59,153 nucleotides of DNA from Planctomycetota bacterium (lineage in GTDB: Bacteria; Planctomycetota; B15-G4), in the NCBI GenBank assembly GCA_029259725.1, contig JAJDER010000095.1:1-59153 (forward strand), written 5' to 3'. How positions within the stretch are numbered: position 1 is the stretch's first letter; the number at the start of each line of letters is the position of its first letter. A program made the translations under genes and the position numbers. Positions 37,923-47,114 of the stretch are shown piece by piece. The notes beneath the pieces were generated by a model. The model had not been told where the DNA came from, did no database searches, and worked only from the letters and a program-made list of their open reading frames with translations.

Positions 37923-40664
37923 ATGACGCCTCCGACCGCCGCTCCGGCCACCGTCGGCACCGCCCCCGCCGTGACCCGACTCGCCGACTGGACGCCGCCG
38001 GCCTGGATCGCGCGCGCCGTCTCCCTGCGCGTCGACCTGCAGTCGGACCACGCCCTGGTCACCAGCACCGTGACCTATGAACTCGCACCGCAGCACGCGG
38101 CGACCGACCGCTTGCCCGAGCTTCGCCTGGACGGCCACGACCTGCAACTCGTGGCCTGCAGGCTCGACGGCGCGGACATCCCGACCGAGGATCGCGACCT
38201 CGACCCGCGGCAGCTCGTGCTGCGCCCGCGCACGGCCGCGTTCGAGCTGACGATCACGACGCGGCTGCGCCCGCAGGACAACCGGTCCATGGAGGGGCTG
38301 TACCGCTCCGGCACGATCTGGTGCACGCAGATGGAAGCCCAGGGCTTCCGGCACATGACGTATTTCCAGGATCGGCCCGACGTGCTGTCGGTCTACACGA
38401 CGACGATCGAGGCCGACCACACGCTGGCGCCGGTGCTGCTCGGCAACGGCAACCTCGTCGACCAGGGCGATCTCGGAGATGACCGGCACTTCGCCACCTT
38501 CCACGACCCGTGGCCCAAGCCCTGCTACCTGTTCGCGCTCGTGGCCGGGCCGCTCGGCTGCGTGCAGGACGCGTTCACGACGCAATCCGGCCGTGACGTC
38601 CCGCTGAAGATCTGGTGCGACCCGGGCAACGAGGCGCGCTGCCACCACGCCATGGCGTCGCTCAAGCTCGCGATGGCCTGGGATGAGCGGGTCTACGGCC
38701 GGGAGTACGACCTCGACGTGTTCCACGTGGTCGCCGTGCGCGACTTCAACATGGGCGCGATGGAGAACAAGGGCCTCAACATCTTCAACGCGTCACGGGT
38801 GCTGGCCGACGCGCGCACCGCGACGGACGAGGACTTCCAGCGCATCGAAGGCGTCGTGGCCCACGAGTACTTCCACAACTGGTCCGGCAACCGCGTGACC
38901 TGCCGCGACTGGTTCCAGCTGTCGCTGAAGGAGGGCTTCACCGTCTTCCGCGACCAGGAGTTCAGCGCGGACACCAACAGCCGCGCCGTGCAGCGCATCC
39001 TCGATGTGCGCCGCCTGCGCGAGATGCAGTTCCCGGAGGACGCCGGCCCCCTGGCCCACCCGGTGCGCCCCTCCGAGTACATCAAGATCGACAACTTCTA
39101 CACCATGACGATCTACGAGAAGGGCGCCGAGATCGTGCGCATGCTGCACACGCTGCTGGGCCCGGAGGACTTCCGCCGGGGCACCGACCTCTACTTCGAG
39201 CGTCACGACGGCCAGGCCGTCACCACCGAGGAGTTCGTGGCGGCGATGGAGGACAGCAGCGGCCTCGACCTGCAGCAGTTCCGGCGCTGGTACGACCAGG
39301 CGGGCACGCCCGAAGTGACCGTGAGCGGTCGCTGGGAGGCCGGGCCGGGCGACGAGGGCGGCACGCTCGTGCTCGACGTGGACCAGGCCCAGTCGCCCAC
39401 GCCGGGTCAGCCCGACAAGCTGCCGTTGCACATTCCCCTGGAACTGGGGCTGGTGGGCCCGGATGGCGTCGACCTGCCGCTCCGACTCGAGGGTGAGTCC
39501 GCCGAGGACGCCGCCGCCGCCGAGGCCCGGGCCGCCTCCACCGGCCACGGGGTGCGCTCGCGCGTGCTCTCGATCACCGCGCCGACCGAGAGCTTCCGCT
39601 TCCCGAACCTGCCGGCCTGTCCGGTGCCGTCGCTCAACCGTCGCTTCGCGGCGCCGGTGATCCTCGAGTCCGACCTCGTGGACGAGGACCTGGCCTTCCT
39701 GGTCCAGCACGACGGGGAGCTCTTCCAGCGCTGGGAGTCGGGTCAAGTGCTGGCCCGCCGCGTGCTGCTGTCGCTCGTCGCCGAGCGCGCCGAGAACGAC
39801 GGTCTGCTCTACGACGTCTTGCCGCCGGCCCTGATCACCGCGTTCACCGGCCTGCTCGAGGGCGACGCCGACCCGGCCCTGCGCGCCGAGGCCCTGCGCC
39901 TGCCGACCGAGATCGAGCTGGCCCAGGCCATGGACGTCATCGACGTCGAGGGCATCCACGCGGTGCGCGAGAACACCACGCGCCTGCTGGCCGAGTCGTG
40001 CGAGAGCCGTCTGTCCCAACTGCGTGAGTCGCTGGGCGAGCCCGGCGCCGGCGTGGACGCCGCCACCATCGGGCGCCGCTCGCTGCGCAACACCTGTCTG
40101 GCCTACCTGTCGGCCATCGACCGGCATCGCTACACCCAGCTGGCCCACGAACAGTTCCTGCACGCGAGCACGATGACCGACCAGCTCGCGGCGCTGCAGA
40201 TCCTGGCCGATGTCGGCGGCGCCGAGCGCGAACAGGCCCTCGACCGCTTCCACCACCAGTGGCGGGACGACCCGCTCGTGCTCGACAAGTGGTTCGAGGT
40301 CCAGGCCGCCAGCAGTCACCCCGACACGCTCGAGACGATCGAGAAGCTCTGCCGGGTGCCCGACTTCGACGCGACCAACCCCAACCGCGTGCGCGCGCTC
40401 TTCGCCACGTTGTCCCGCAACCCGGCGCAGTTCCACCGCATCGACGGCAAGGGCTACGAGCTGATGGTGGGCATCATCCTCGACGTCGATCGGCGCAATC
40501 CGATCCTCTCGGGGCGGCTGGCCGGCGCCTTCCATGCCTGGGCTCGCCACGACGACCGGCGTCGCCGGCTGATCGAGGAACGCCTGCACCACATCCTCGA
40601 CACGGCCGGACTCTCGGACAACGTCTACGAGATCGTGAGCAAGGCGCTCGGCTCCGGGAGCTGA
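37923..40664 (+). CDS. pepN: Aminopeptidase N (M1 family, alanyl aminopeptidase)
   Basis: 913 residues from ATG 37923; E. coli PepN has 870. The exopeptidase motif GAMENKG (278-284) and zinc site HEYFHNW (His314, Glu315, His318) with Glu337 in [13 protein letters not shown] are intact. The C-terminal DUF3458-type domains follow from about residue 500. It removes N-terminal amino acids from peptides in the cytoplasm; no signal peptide. The first 20 residues are an Ala/Pro/Thr extension. Its TGA is directly adjacent to the stop of the convergent kinase gene, with no base between. Confidence 0.95.
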   Translation: MTPPTAAPATVGTAPAVTRLADWTPPAWIARAVSLRVDLQSDHALVTSTVTYELAPQHAATDRLPELRLDGHDLQLVACRLDGADIPTEDRDLDPRQLVLRPRTAAFELTITTRLRPQDNRSMEGLYRSGTIWCTQMEAQGFRHMTYFQDRPDVLSVYTTTIEADHTLAPVLLGNGNLVDQGDLGDDRHFATFHDPWPKPCYLFALVAGPLGCVQDAFTTQSGRDVPLKIWCDPGNEARCHHAMASLKLAMAWDERVYGREYDLDVFHVVAVRDFNMGAMENKGLNIFNASRVLADARTATDEDFQRIEGVVAHEYFHNWSGNRVTCRDWFQLSLKEGFTVFRDQEFSADTNSRAVQRILDVRRLREMQFPEDAGPLAHPVRPSEYIKIDNFYTMTIYEKGAEIVRMLHTLLGPEDFRRGTDLYFERHDGQAVTTEEFVAAMEDSSGLDLQQFRRWYDQAGTPEVTVSGRWEAGPGDEGGTLVLDVDQAQSPTPGQPDKLPLHIPLELGLVGPDGVDLPLRLEGESAEDAAAAEARAASTGHGVRSRVLSITAPTESFRFPNLPACPVPSLNRRFAAPVILESDLVDEDLAFLVQHDGELFQRWESGQVLARRVLLSLVAERAENDGLLYDVLPPALITAFTGLLEGDADPALRAEALRLPTEIELAQAMDVIDVEGIHAVRENTTRLLAESCESRLSQLRESLGEPGAGVDAATIGRRSLRNTCLAYLSAIDRHRYTQLAHEQFLHASTMTDQLAALQILADVGGAEREQALDRFHHQWRDDPLVLDKWFEVQAASSHPDTLETIEKLCRVPDFDATNPNRVRALFATLSRNPAQFHRIDGKGYELMVGIILDVDRRNPILSGRLAGAFHAWARHDDRRRRLIEERLHHILDTAGLSDNVYEIVSKALGSGS

Positions 40665-43600
40665 TCAGCTTCCGGGAGCGTTGGCCGACGAGCCCGCGCC
40701 GGGGCCGGCGGCCGCCCCCGTGCCGGGCTGCGGCCCCGAAGCGGCGCCCGGATCCACCGGATCCGCCGGGCCGGCGGGCGGTGCGGGCGGGGACACCGGC
40801 GGTTCCACCGGGGTCGTGCCCTCGCGCAGCACCACGGTGGTGAAGTTCCCGTAGCCGTCGTTGAGCGCCACGAGCAGCCCGCCCTGGCGGGTGACGAGGC
40901 GCAGGTCGGGATGCTCGTCGCCGTCCACGTCGTCCCAGGTCGGCAGGGCGATGGGCGGCAGGCCGGCCAGGCCACTCGGACCGGTCAGCTCGATGAACAG
41001 CCCGCCGGATGCGCGGTACAGGTGCAGCCCGCCGTCGAGGTCGAGCAGCAGCAGGTCGGAGACGCCGTCACCGTCGGCGTCGGCCCAGTCGGCCTTCTGA
41101 GCGAGCGGCACCCCGCTGAGCAGGACCTGCTCGGTGACGTCGCTGAAGACCCCCGAGGCGGTCTGCCGGAGCAGCGTGACCGTGCCGTCATCGATCAGCA
41201 GCAGGTCGGTCAGGCCGTCGTCGTCGTAGTCGGCCCAGGTCTGGACGACGGCACCGGTCGGCGCGCCGCCCGCGGCCACGAGCAGCAGCGGGTCGTCGGC
41301 GCCGTGATCCACCGACGTCACGACCGAGAGACCGGTGTCGTCGCGATCGCCGCCCTGGTTGTTCTCCATGCCGTGATTCTCGGTGCCCGAGGTCCCGCCA
41401 CCCAGGCCGCCGCCGCCGCCGGTCAGGGGTGGCGTGCCGCCACCGCCGCCTCCGAGGTCGCCCGTCGGACCACCGCCGGGGCCGTCGGTGAGCTGGCCCC
41501 CATCGTGCGGCGCCTCCTGTGCCCAGGTGGGACCGTTCGGGGTTCCGGACGGCGTCGTCGCGTCCGAGGGATCGACCTCGGGATCGAGTCCCGACCCCGT
41601 CTCACCGCCGAAGGCGACCACCCCGGAGCCAGGCGGCGAGCCGGCCGGGACGAGGGCTTCGATGGAGCCGAAGGACGGCGCGTCGAGCACCACGCCCGCA
41701 TCCCTCAGGTGCTGCTCGAGAGCCACGACCCGTTGGTGCAGCTGCTGCGCCGACAGGTCCCAGGGCGCGGCCGGCGCGAACTCTCCCTGCGCCTCGGCGG
41801 CGGGTTCGAACGCGTCACCTGCATCCGGAGTCGACGGCATGTAGGCCTGCACCCAGGTCTCGCGCGCGGCCGGGGTCATGCTGACGCTGACGAACACGGG
41901 CACTTCGCCCGGTCCCGGCCCGGCCCAGGCCGACAGGGCGAAGCCGATGCCCGGTCCGTCGCCCTGCTGGGGCGCGGCGTGGCCGACCGCGATGGAGGGA
42001 GCCAGGCGCGCGTGCGCGGCCACCGGTCCGGACACCCTCAAGCGGGCGCCGACACCGTGGGTCACGACGCGGGCGAAGCCGCCGGCGGGCACCTCGCCCT
42101 CGGCGCGCAGTCCGTCCGGGGCCGAACGGCCGTCGCGCCGCAGCACGGCGTCCACGGGGCCCAGCGGCACCGCGCCGCTTCCGGCCCGGGCGCGTCGCAC
42201 GGTCAACACCGGCTGGCCCGCCGGCCCGGCCACGCCGGCCACGGCCACGACCTCCACGAGTTCGCCGGGCTGCAGCGCGTCGTCCTCGCCGTTGAGCACG
42301 ACGACCATGCCGGGCGCCGGCAACGCGGACACGCCGCGATCGACATCCACCTCGTGTTCGAGGGCGACACGGTCCGCGAGGGCCTGATCGCGCTCGTCGA
42401 CGAGGCGCTCGTTGACGACCGTGAGTTCCTCGCTGCGGTCCAGGGCCTGCCAGGCCGCGCTCACGAGCATGCCGAAGAGGAGCATCACGGCCACGGCCGA
42501 GGTGAGCACGCCGGCGCGATGGCGGCTGATGAACTTGCGCGTGCGGTAGGTCGCGGTCGGCGGACGGGCACTCACCGGCTCGTCGGCGAGGTGGCAGCGC
42601 AGGTCGGATTCCAGCTCGGCCACGGACGCGTAGCGGCGCTCGGCGTCCTTCTCCAGCGCCTTCATCACGATCCAGTCGAGGTCGCCGGTCAACCCGCGGC
42701 GCAGACCCTTGGGATCGGTGCGTCGGTGCAGGGCGGCACGACGGCCCGACCGGCCGGAATCGATGCGCGTGCTCGGGCGGCGCGGCTCGATCTCCGCCAG
42801 CACGCGCTGCAGCTCGGCCTCGTCCTCGGCGCGCAGGCTGCGCCCGTCGAAGGGCAGCACGCCGCAGAGCAGCTCGTACAGCATGACGCCCAGGGAGTAG
42901 ATGTCGCTGCGCGTATCGACCGCGTCGCTGTCGCCGGCGGCCTGCTCCGGGCTCATGTACTCGGGCGTCCCGATGAGCTGCCCGCTGCGTGTCAGCACGG
43001 TGTGCAGGGCCCCACGCTCGCGCGTCGCCTTGGCCACGCCGAAGTCGATGATCTTGGGGCGCACCTCACCGTTGCGCTCGGTCACGAGCACGTTGGACGG
43101 CTTGAGGTCCCGGTGCACGATGCCCTTCTGGTGGGCGTGCTGGACCGCGTCGCAGACCGCCAGGAAGAGTTCGATCCGCTCGGCGACGGTCAGGTAGGCG
43201 AGGTCGCAGTGGTGCGTGATGCGCTCACCCTGCACGTATTCCATGACGAAGTACGGACGGCCGCGGCCGGTCGCGCCGGCGTCGTAGATCGCGGCGACGT
43301 GGTCGTGCTCGAGCGTGGCCAGGGCCTGCCGCTCGGACTGGAAGCGGGCCACGACCTCGCGCGTGTCCATGCCGGCCTTGATGACCTTGAGCGCCACCTT
43401 GCGCCTCAGGGGGACGGTCTGCTCGGCGAGGTAGACCGTGCCCATGCCGCCTTCGCCCAGGACTTCGCGGATCACGTACGGGCCGACCTCGCTACCGGGC
43501 GCGAGCTGCTCGTCCTGCCAATCGTCGCCGAACTTCCAGGCCGGGCTGTCCAGGCAGGTCGGAGCGTCACCGTGGGCCGCGAGCAGCCCGGCGACCTCCT

Positions 43601-43733
43601 CGAACAGCGGTCGGTCGTCGGCGCAAGCCTCGGCCAACCAGGCCGTGCGCTCGGCGGGCTCGAACTCCAGCGCACCGTGGAACAGGTCCTCGGTGCGTTG
43701 GTCACGCCGAGGGTCGCGATCGGCTCTGGTCAT
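40665..43733 (-). CDS. Membrane Ser/Thr protein kinase with extracytoplasmic FG-GAP/VCBS repeats
   Basis: 1022 residues from ATG 43733, overlapping the ECF sigma stop (ATGA). A helical N-terminus is followed by a Hanks-type kinase domain (about 85-380) with Gly loop LGEGGMGTVY, Lys116, catalytic HRDLKPSN (207-214), DFG (230-232) and GTPEYMSPEQA. Then come a membrane helix (about 408-428), a short coiled coil (430-462), a beta-rich region, a Gly-rich linker (about 765-800), and three FG-GAP/VCBS-type units with DxDxDG loops (YDDDGLTDLLLIDDG, DADGDGVSDLLLLD, DDVDGDEHPDLRL). A Pro/Gly tail ends it. The outer part may sense a ligand and signal to the partner sigma factor. Confidence 0.92.
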   Translation of the reverse strand: MTRADRDPRRDQRTEDLFHGALEFEPAERTAWLAEACADDRPLFEEVAGLLAAHGDAPTCLDSPAWKFGDDWQDEQLAPGSEVGPYVIREVLGEGGMGTVYLAEQTVPLRRKVALKVIKAGMDTREVVARFQSERQALATLEHDHVAAIYDAGATGRGRPYFVMEYVQGERITHHCDLAYLTVAERIELFLAVCDAVQHAHQKGIVHRDLKPSNVLVTERNGEVRPKIIDFGVAKATRERGALHTVLTRSGQLIGTPEYMSPEQAAGDSDAVDTRSDIYSLGVMLYELLCGVLPFDGRSLRAEDEAELQRVLAEIEPRRPSTRIDSGRSGRRAALHRRTDPKGLRRGLTGDLDWIVMKALEKDAERRYASVAELESDLRCHLADEPVSARPPTATYRTRKFISRHRAGVLTSAVAVMLLFGMLVSAAWQALDRSEELTVVNERLVDERDQALADRVALEHEVDVDRGVSALPAPGMVVVLNGEDDALQPGELVEVVAVAGVAGPAGQPVLTVRRARAGSGAVPLGPVDAVLRRDGRSAPDGLRAEGEVPAGGFARVVTHGVGARLRVSGPVAAHARLAPSIAVGHAAPQQGDGPGIGFALSAWAGPGPGEVPVFVSVSMTPAARETWVQAYMPSTPDAGDAFEPAAEAQGEFAPAAPWDLSAQQLHQRVVALEQHLRDAGVVLDAPSFGSIEALVPAGSPPGSGVVAFGGETGSGLDPEVDPSDATTPSGTPNGPTWAQEAPHDGGQLTDGPGGGPTGDLGGGGGGTPPLTGGGGGLGGGTSGTENHGMENNQGGDRDDTGLSVVTSVDHGADDPLLLVAAGGAPTGAVVQTWADYDDDGLTDLLLIDDGTVTLLRQTASGVFSDVTEQVLLSGVPLAQKADWADADGDGVSDLLLLDLDGGLHLYRASGGLFIELTGPSGLAGLPPIALPTWDDVDGDEHPDLRLVTRQGGLLVALNDGYGNFTTVVLREGTTPVEPPVSPPAPPAGPADPVDPGAASGPQPGTGAAAGPGAGSSANAPGS

Positions 43734-44329
43734 GCATCGCCCTCCACGTTCATCTGTCGCAGCAGCCAGGCCTTGGCGAACTCCCAATCACGCTTCACCG
43801 AGGCCGGTGCCACGCTCAGCACCTTCGCGGTCTGGTCGATCGTCAGGCCGGCGAAGAAGCGCAGCGAGACGACGCGCACCTTGCGCACATGCCGCTGCTC
43901 CTGCTCGAGCAGGGAGAGCGCGCGGTCGAGCGCCTCGATGTCCAGGTCCGCATCGAGTTCGCCGCCCGCCAGGCCCACCGGGGCGCGCGAGAGCGGCACA
44001 CGCTCGCGGCCGCCGCCGCGCTTCTCGGTGCCGCGCTGCCGCGCGTGGTCGACCAGGATGCGCCGCATGGCCGAGGCCGCGGCGCCGAAGAAATGCGCGC
44101 GCCCCTCGAAGCCCGCGGCATCGGCGACGAGGCGGACGTAGGCCTCGTTGACCAGCGCCGTCGGCTGCAGCGTGTGGCTGTTCCGCTCCCGTCGCATCTG
44201 GCTCGAGGCGAGCTGGCGCAACTCGTCATAGACCAGGGCCCACAGATCCTGTCGGGCGCTCTCGTCGCCGTCCCCGACCTGTGCGATCAGTCGGGTCACC
44301 GGCGAAACCGGTGTGGGGGTCGTGGTCAC
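43730..44329 (-). CDS. ECF-type RNA polymerase sigma factor (planctomycete Sig-70_X6 type)
   Basis: 199 residues from a GTG at 44329, the usual size for this group; the frame stays open to an ATG at 44521, but the extra sequence contains direct repeats and a possible -10 element and looks non-coding. Region 2: LQPTALVNEAYVRLV and FFGAAASAMRRILVDHARQR, which are diagnostic of this branch. Region 4: LRFFAGLTIDQTAKVLSVAP and SVKRDWEFAKAWL. These sigma factors lack classic anti-sigma partners and are usually paired with Ser/Thr kinases, as here: the kinase ATG overlaps this gene's TGA. Phosphorylation of the sigma factor by the kinase is the likely control step. Confidence 0.9.
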   Translation of the reverse strand: MTTTPTPVSPVTRLIAQVGDGDESARQDLWALVYDELRQLASSQMRRERNSHTLQPTALVNEAYVRLVADAAGFEGRAHFFGAAASAMRRILVDHARQRGTEKRGGGRERVPLSRAPVGLAGGELDADLDIEALDRALSLLEQEQRHVRKVRVVSLRFFAGLTIDQTAKVLSVAPASVKRDWEFAKAWLLRQMNVEGDA

Positions 44330-44837
44330 GACGCCACGGTTCTCGCTTGCGGGAAGGAACTCGGGGTGCGGGAAGAAACTCGGGGGAGGTGCGGAATCCG
44401 TGAGCCAACGGGGTGCCGGAATCCGCATGACCATCATACACGAGGTCACGGTGCGGGCCCGATGCCGCGCCCTGTCTGGTGAAGTCGTCTCGCCTCGCGG
44501 GATTGACGCTGTTTCCACCACCCAGCGGCGCAGTCGTCTCTCCCAAGTGGCGATGCGGTCCTTGCCTCAGGTCTCGTGATCCTGAAACGGATCCGTGCCT
44601 TTCGGAGACGTCCGGAGGCGCGGGTCATTGAACACTGGTTCCGCTTCTGGCCGGGTCATCGAGAGGGGTGCTCGGTCGGAGGCGGTCCGGTCTCGAACCG
44701 GGTCTGGGGCAGACGCCCCAGCCTCCGCGGCGGCGTGTGACGCACCACCCTCGCCGCCGCACCACCGAGCCCTGCTCCGCGCGCGAGCGACCGACTCCCC
44801 CGGTCGCGAGCCGCGTGACTCAGGCTCTGACTCAGGC
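44330..44837. other. 508-base region upstream of the ECF sigma gene; no gene seen
   Basis: No coding sequence is supported. Next to the sigma gene lie two 16-base direct repeats, GGGAAGGAACTCGGGG (44351-44366) and GGGAAGAAACTCGGGG (44370-44385), and two copies of the near-palindrome CGGAATCCG (44392-44400 and 44417-44425). TATGAT on the minus strand (44438-44433) could be a -10 element. A 7-bp hairpin (CTGGGGC/GCCCCAG, 44704-44721) may end the esterase transcript. A 12-base direct repeat GACTCAGGCTCW spans about 44815-44838. Confidence 0.5.
44704..44721 (-). terminator. Possible terminator hairpin after the esterase gene
   Basis: CTGGGGC (44704-44710) pairs with GCCCCAG (44715-44721) over a 4-base AGAC loop, 117 bases past the esterase stop on the minus strand. 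No T-run. Confidence 0.3.
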
Positions 44838-45512
44838 TCAGGGGGCGCCGTCCCCCTCTCGAGCCCCGAGCACCTCGTCGAGCCACGCGCCCACGTCGTC
44901 GACTTCCTCGTCGGCGATCTCATGGGCGACCGGGTAGCTGGCCCACCGCGCCCGACGGCCGAGTCGCAGCAAGGCATCAAAGACCTCGCGGCCGCGGTCG
45001 GGGTGCACGAGCGGGTCGCGATCACCGTGCGCCACGAAGAAGGGCGTCTCGGCCTGCGCTTCGTGGGCCTCGTCGTCGAGCGCGTCGGCGAGGACCAGGA
45101 ACCCGGACATCGCGGCGACGCCGGCGAGCGGCTCGTCGTACCGCAGCCCGACGTGCAGGGCCATGGCCGCGCCCTGGGAGAAGCCCACCAGCGCGATGCG
45201 CTCGGCCGGGATGCCGGCGGCGCGCTCCGCTTCCACCAGCGCCTCGATGCGCCGGGCCGAGTCGCGGACCGACAGCTCGTCGTCCTTGGCCCGTCCGTCG
45301 GCGCTGCGACCGTCGAACCACGCGCGCAGGGGCATCCCGGCGTTGACGGAGATCGGACGCTCCGGGGCATGCGGGCACACGAAGCGACGACCCGACGCGC
45401 TCCACACCTGGGCCAGCGGCGCCAGGTCGTGCCCATCGGCGCCCAGGCCGTGGAGCAGGATCACGCTGGCCGTCGCGGGCCCGACCGATGGAATCTCGAC
45501 AACTTGGTCCAT
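44838..45512 (-). CDS. Alpha/beta-hydrolase (carboxylesterase/phospholipase, YpfH-like)
   Basis: 224 residues, a normal size for the Abhydrolase_2 group. Oxyanion-hole segment VILLHGLGADGHDL; nucleophile Ser112 in LVGFSQGAAMAL; acid Asp166 in FFVAHGDRDPLV; His197 in SYPVAHEI. No signal peptide, so cytoplasmic. These enzymes hydrolyse short-chain or lysophospholipid esters. It diverges from the TPR lipoprotein gene with 72 bases between starts. It lies upstream of the ECF sigma gene on the same strand but 508 bases away, so it is probably separate from it. Confidence 0.9.
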   Translation of the reverse strand: MDQVVEIPSVGPATASVILLHGLGADGHDLAPLAQVWSASGRRFVCPHAPERPISVNAGMPLRAWFDGRSADGRAKDDELSVRDSARRIEALVEAERAAGIPAERIALVGFSQGAAMALHVGLRYDEPLAGVAAMSGFLVLADALDDEAHEAQAETPFFVAHGDRDPLVHPDRGREVFDALLRLGRRARWASYPVAHEIADEEVDDVGAWLDEVLGAREGDGAP

Positions 45513-45584
45513 CGCAGCATCCTACGCCCAGACGCTCTCGCCGCGCGATGGCCGCGGGCGCGCGCTCGCCGTTACGATCGGCCC

Positions 45585-47114
45585 ATGCGCCCGTCCCGGT
45601 CCTGCCGACAAGCTGCCCCGGCCCCGCTGCTCGGGGTGACCCGCGCGCTCCTGCTGCTCCTGCTGCTCGGGCTGATCGGCTGCACGGATGACGGACACGG
45701 CCCCGATCGCTCCGGAGGATCCGGCCTGGCCGGCAGGCAGACCGCCGCGAGGGTGGGCGACGAGATCCCCATCCCGGTGGATCGATCGCTGCTCTCGCCC
45801 GAACTGCTCCTGGCCATCGACGCGGCCCTGGCCCGGAGGCCCAGCGAGGACACCGGAGACGCGCACGAGGAGGACGGCAACGCCTGGCTGGAGCTCGGCA
45901 TGGTCTACGACGCCAACGGCCTCGACGACCTGGCCGACCGCGCCTACGCCGGCGCGGCGGAGCGCATCCCCGGCGACCCGCGCCCGCCCTACCATCGCGC
46001 GCGCGTCCTCGCACGGACCGGACGGATCGAGGCGGCCCTGACCTCGATGGGCGCGGCCCTCGCGCTGGCGCCCGAGCACACGCCGGGGCACTGGCGCCGC
46101 GGCCACTGGCTGCTCGACGCGGGCCGGCTCGACGAGGCCGAAGCCGCCTTCGAACGCGCCGTGGCGCTGGCGCCCGACGACCTCGGCGGCCTGCTCGGCC
46201 GAGCACGTGTCGCCCTGGTCCGCGACGACGCGCCGCGCGCTCGTGACCTGCTCTCGCCGCTGGTCGAGCGCCATCCCGAGCTGGGCGAGATCCGCTTCCT
46301 GCTCGGTTCGGCGCTGAGACAGCTCGGCGAGCTGGACGCCGCCGCGGAGCACCTCGCGCGCTGGGATGGCGAGCCCGCGCCGCTGTTCGATCCCTGGGAA
46401 GTCGAGGTCGCCCGACACCTCGCCGGCTACCAGGCGGTCATGGACCAGGTCGTCGCCTGGGGGCTCGCGGGCGAAGCCGGGCTGGCCGTCGGGCCCCTGG
46501 AAGACCTGCATCGACGCGCGCCGGACGACTCGGCCGTGCTCGAGAAGCTCGTGGCCGCCTACCTGGACACCGACCGCGGCGACGAGGCGCACCGCGTGGT
46601 CACGGCGGCGCTGCGACGCGACGACAGCCACTACCGCAGCTGGTACGCCCTGGCCCTGGTCGAAGAGCGTGCCGGCCGCCTGCCCGCGGCGCTCGACGCG
46701 GCCCACGCGAGCCTGGAGCGCCACGCGACCTGGTCCCGCGGCCACGAGTTGCTCGCGCGGTTGTCCTGGCGGTCGGGGGATCTGACCCGTGCGGCGGAGT
46801 CGCTGCAGGACGCGTTGCGCTTCGGCGGCCCGGACCCGGTCAACCTGATGAAGCGCGCGCGGGCGCTGGCCCTGCTGGACCGCTGGCCCGAGGCCCTGGT
46901 GGATCTGGAGAGCGCGCGGGCCGCCGAGCCGGCCAGCGCGGAGCTGCTGGCGCTGATCGCCGAGGCGCGTGCCGAGACCGGCGACCTCGCGGGCGCCTGG
47001 AGGGACTTCGGTGCGGCCGCCGAGCTGGACCGTGATCACGCCCAGGTTCCGCGCGTCCTCGCGCGACTGGTGCAGCTCGATCCGGAGCAGCGCGCGCGGG
47101 GGCGCGACGGATGA
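45585..47114 (+). CDS. TPR-repeat lipoprotein coupled to a CRTAC1 gene
   Basis: 509 residues from ATG 45585, which opens a signal sequence with lipobox LGLIGC (Cys33). Residues about 95-500 are tetratricopeptide repeats (for example AWLELGMVYDANGLDDLADR, HWLLDAGRLDEAEAAFERAV, SWYALALVEERAGRLPAALD). The stop overlaps the start of the following CRTAC1 lipoprotein (ATGA at 47111-47114), so the two are made together. In the other CRTAC1 locus (8678-11134) a TPR-like region is fused to the propeller, which supports a physical complex between these two proteins. Confidence 0.87.
   Translation: MRPSRSCRQAAPAPLLGVTRALLLLLLLGLIGCTDDGHGPDRSGGSGLAGRQTAARVGDEIPIPVDRSLLSPELLLAIDAALARRPSEDTGDAHEEDGNAWLELGMVYDANGLDDLADRAYAGAAERIPGDPRPPYHRARVLARTGRIEAALTSMGAALALAPEHTPGHWRRGHWLLDAGRLDEAEAAFERAVALAPDDLGGLLGRARVALVRDDAPRARDLLSPLVERHPELGEIRFLLGSALRQLGELDAAAEHLARWDGEPAPLFDPWEVEVARHLAGYQAVMDQVVAWGLAGEAGLAVGPLEDLHRRAPDDSAVLEKLVAAYLDTDRGDEAHRVVTAALRRDDSHYRSWYALALVEERAGRLPAALDAAHASLERHATWSRGHELLARLSWRSGDLTRAAESLQDALRFGGPDPVNLMKRARALALLDRWPEALVDLESARAAEPASAELLALIAEARAETGDLAGAWRDFGAAAELDRDHAQVPRVLARLVQLDPEQRARGRDG

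Noticed and set aside
40911-44141. 1076-codon plus-strand open frame
   Set aside because: Antisense to the kinase and sigma genes; no domain or signal sequence.
44330-44521. 64-residue N-terminal extension of the ECF sigma factor
   Set aside because: The extra part is repeat-derived and unlike known members; the family length fits the GTG at 44329.
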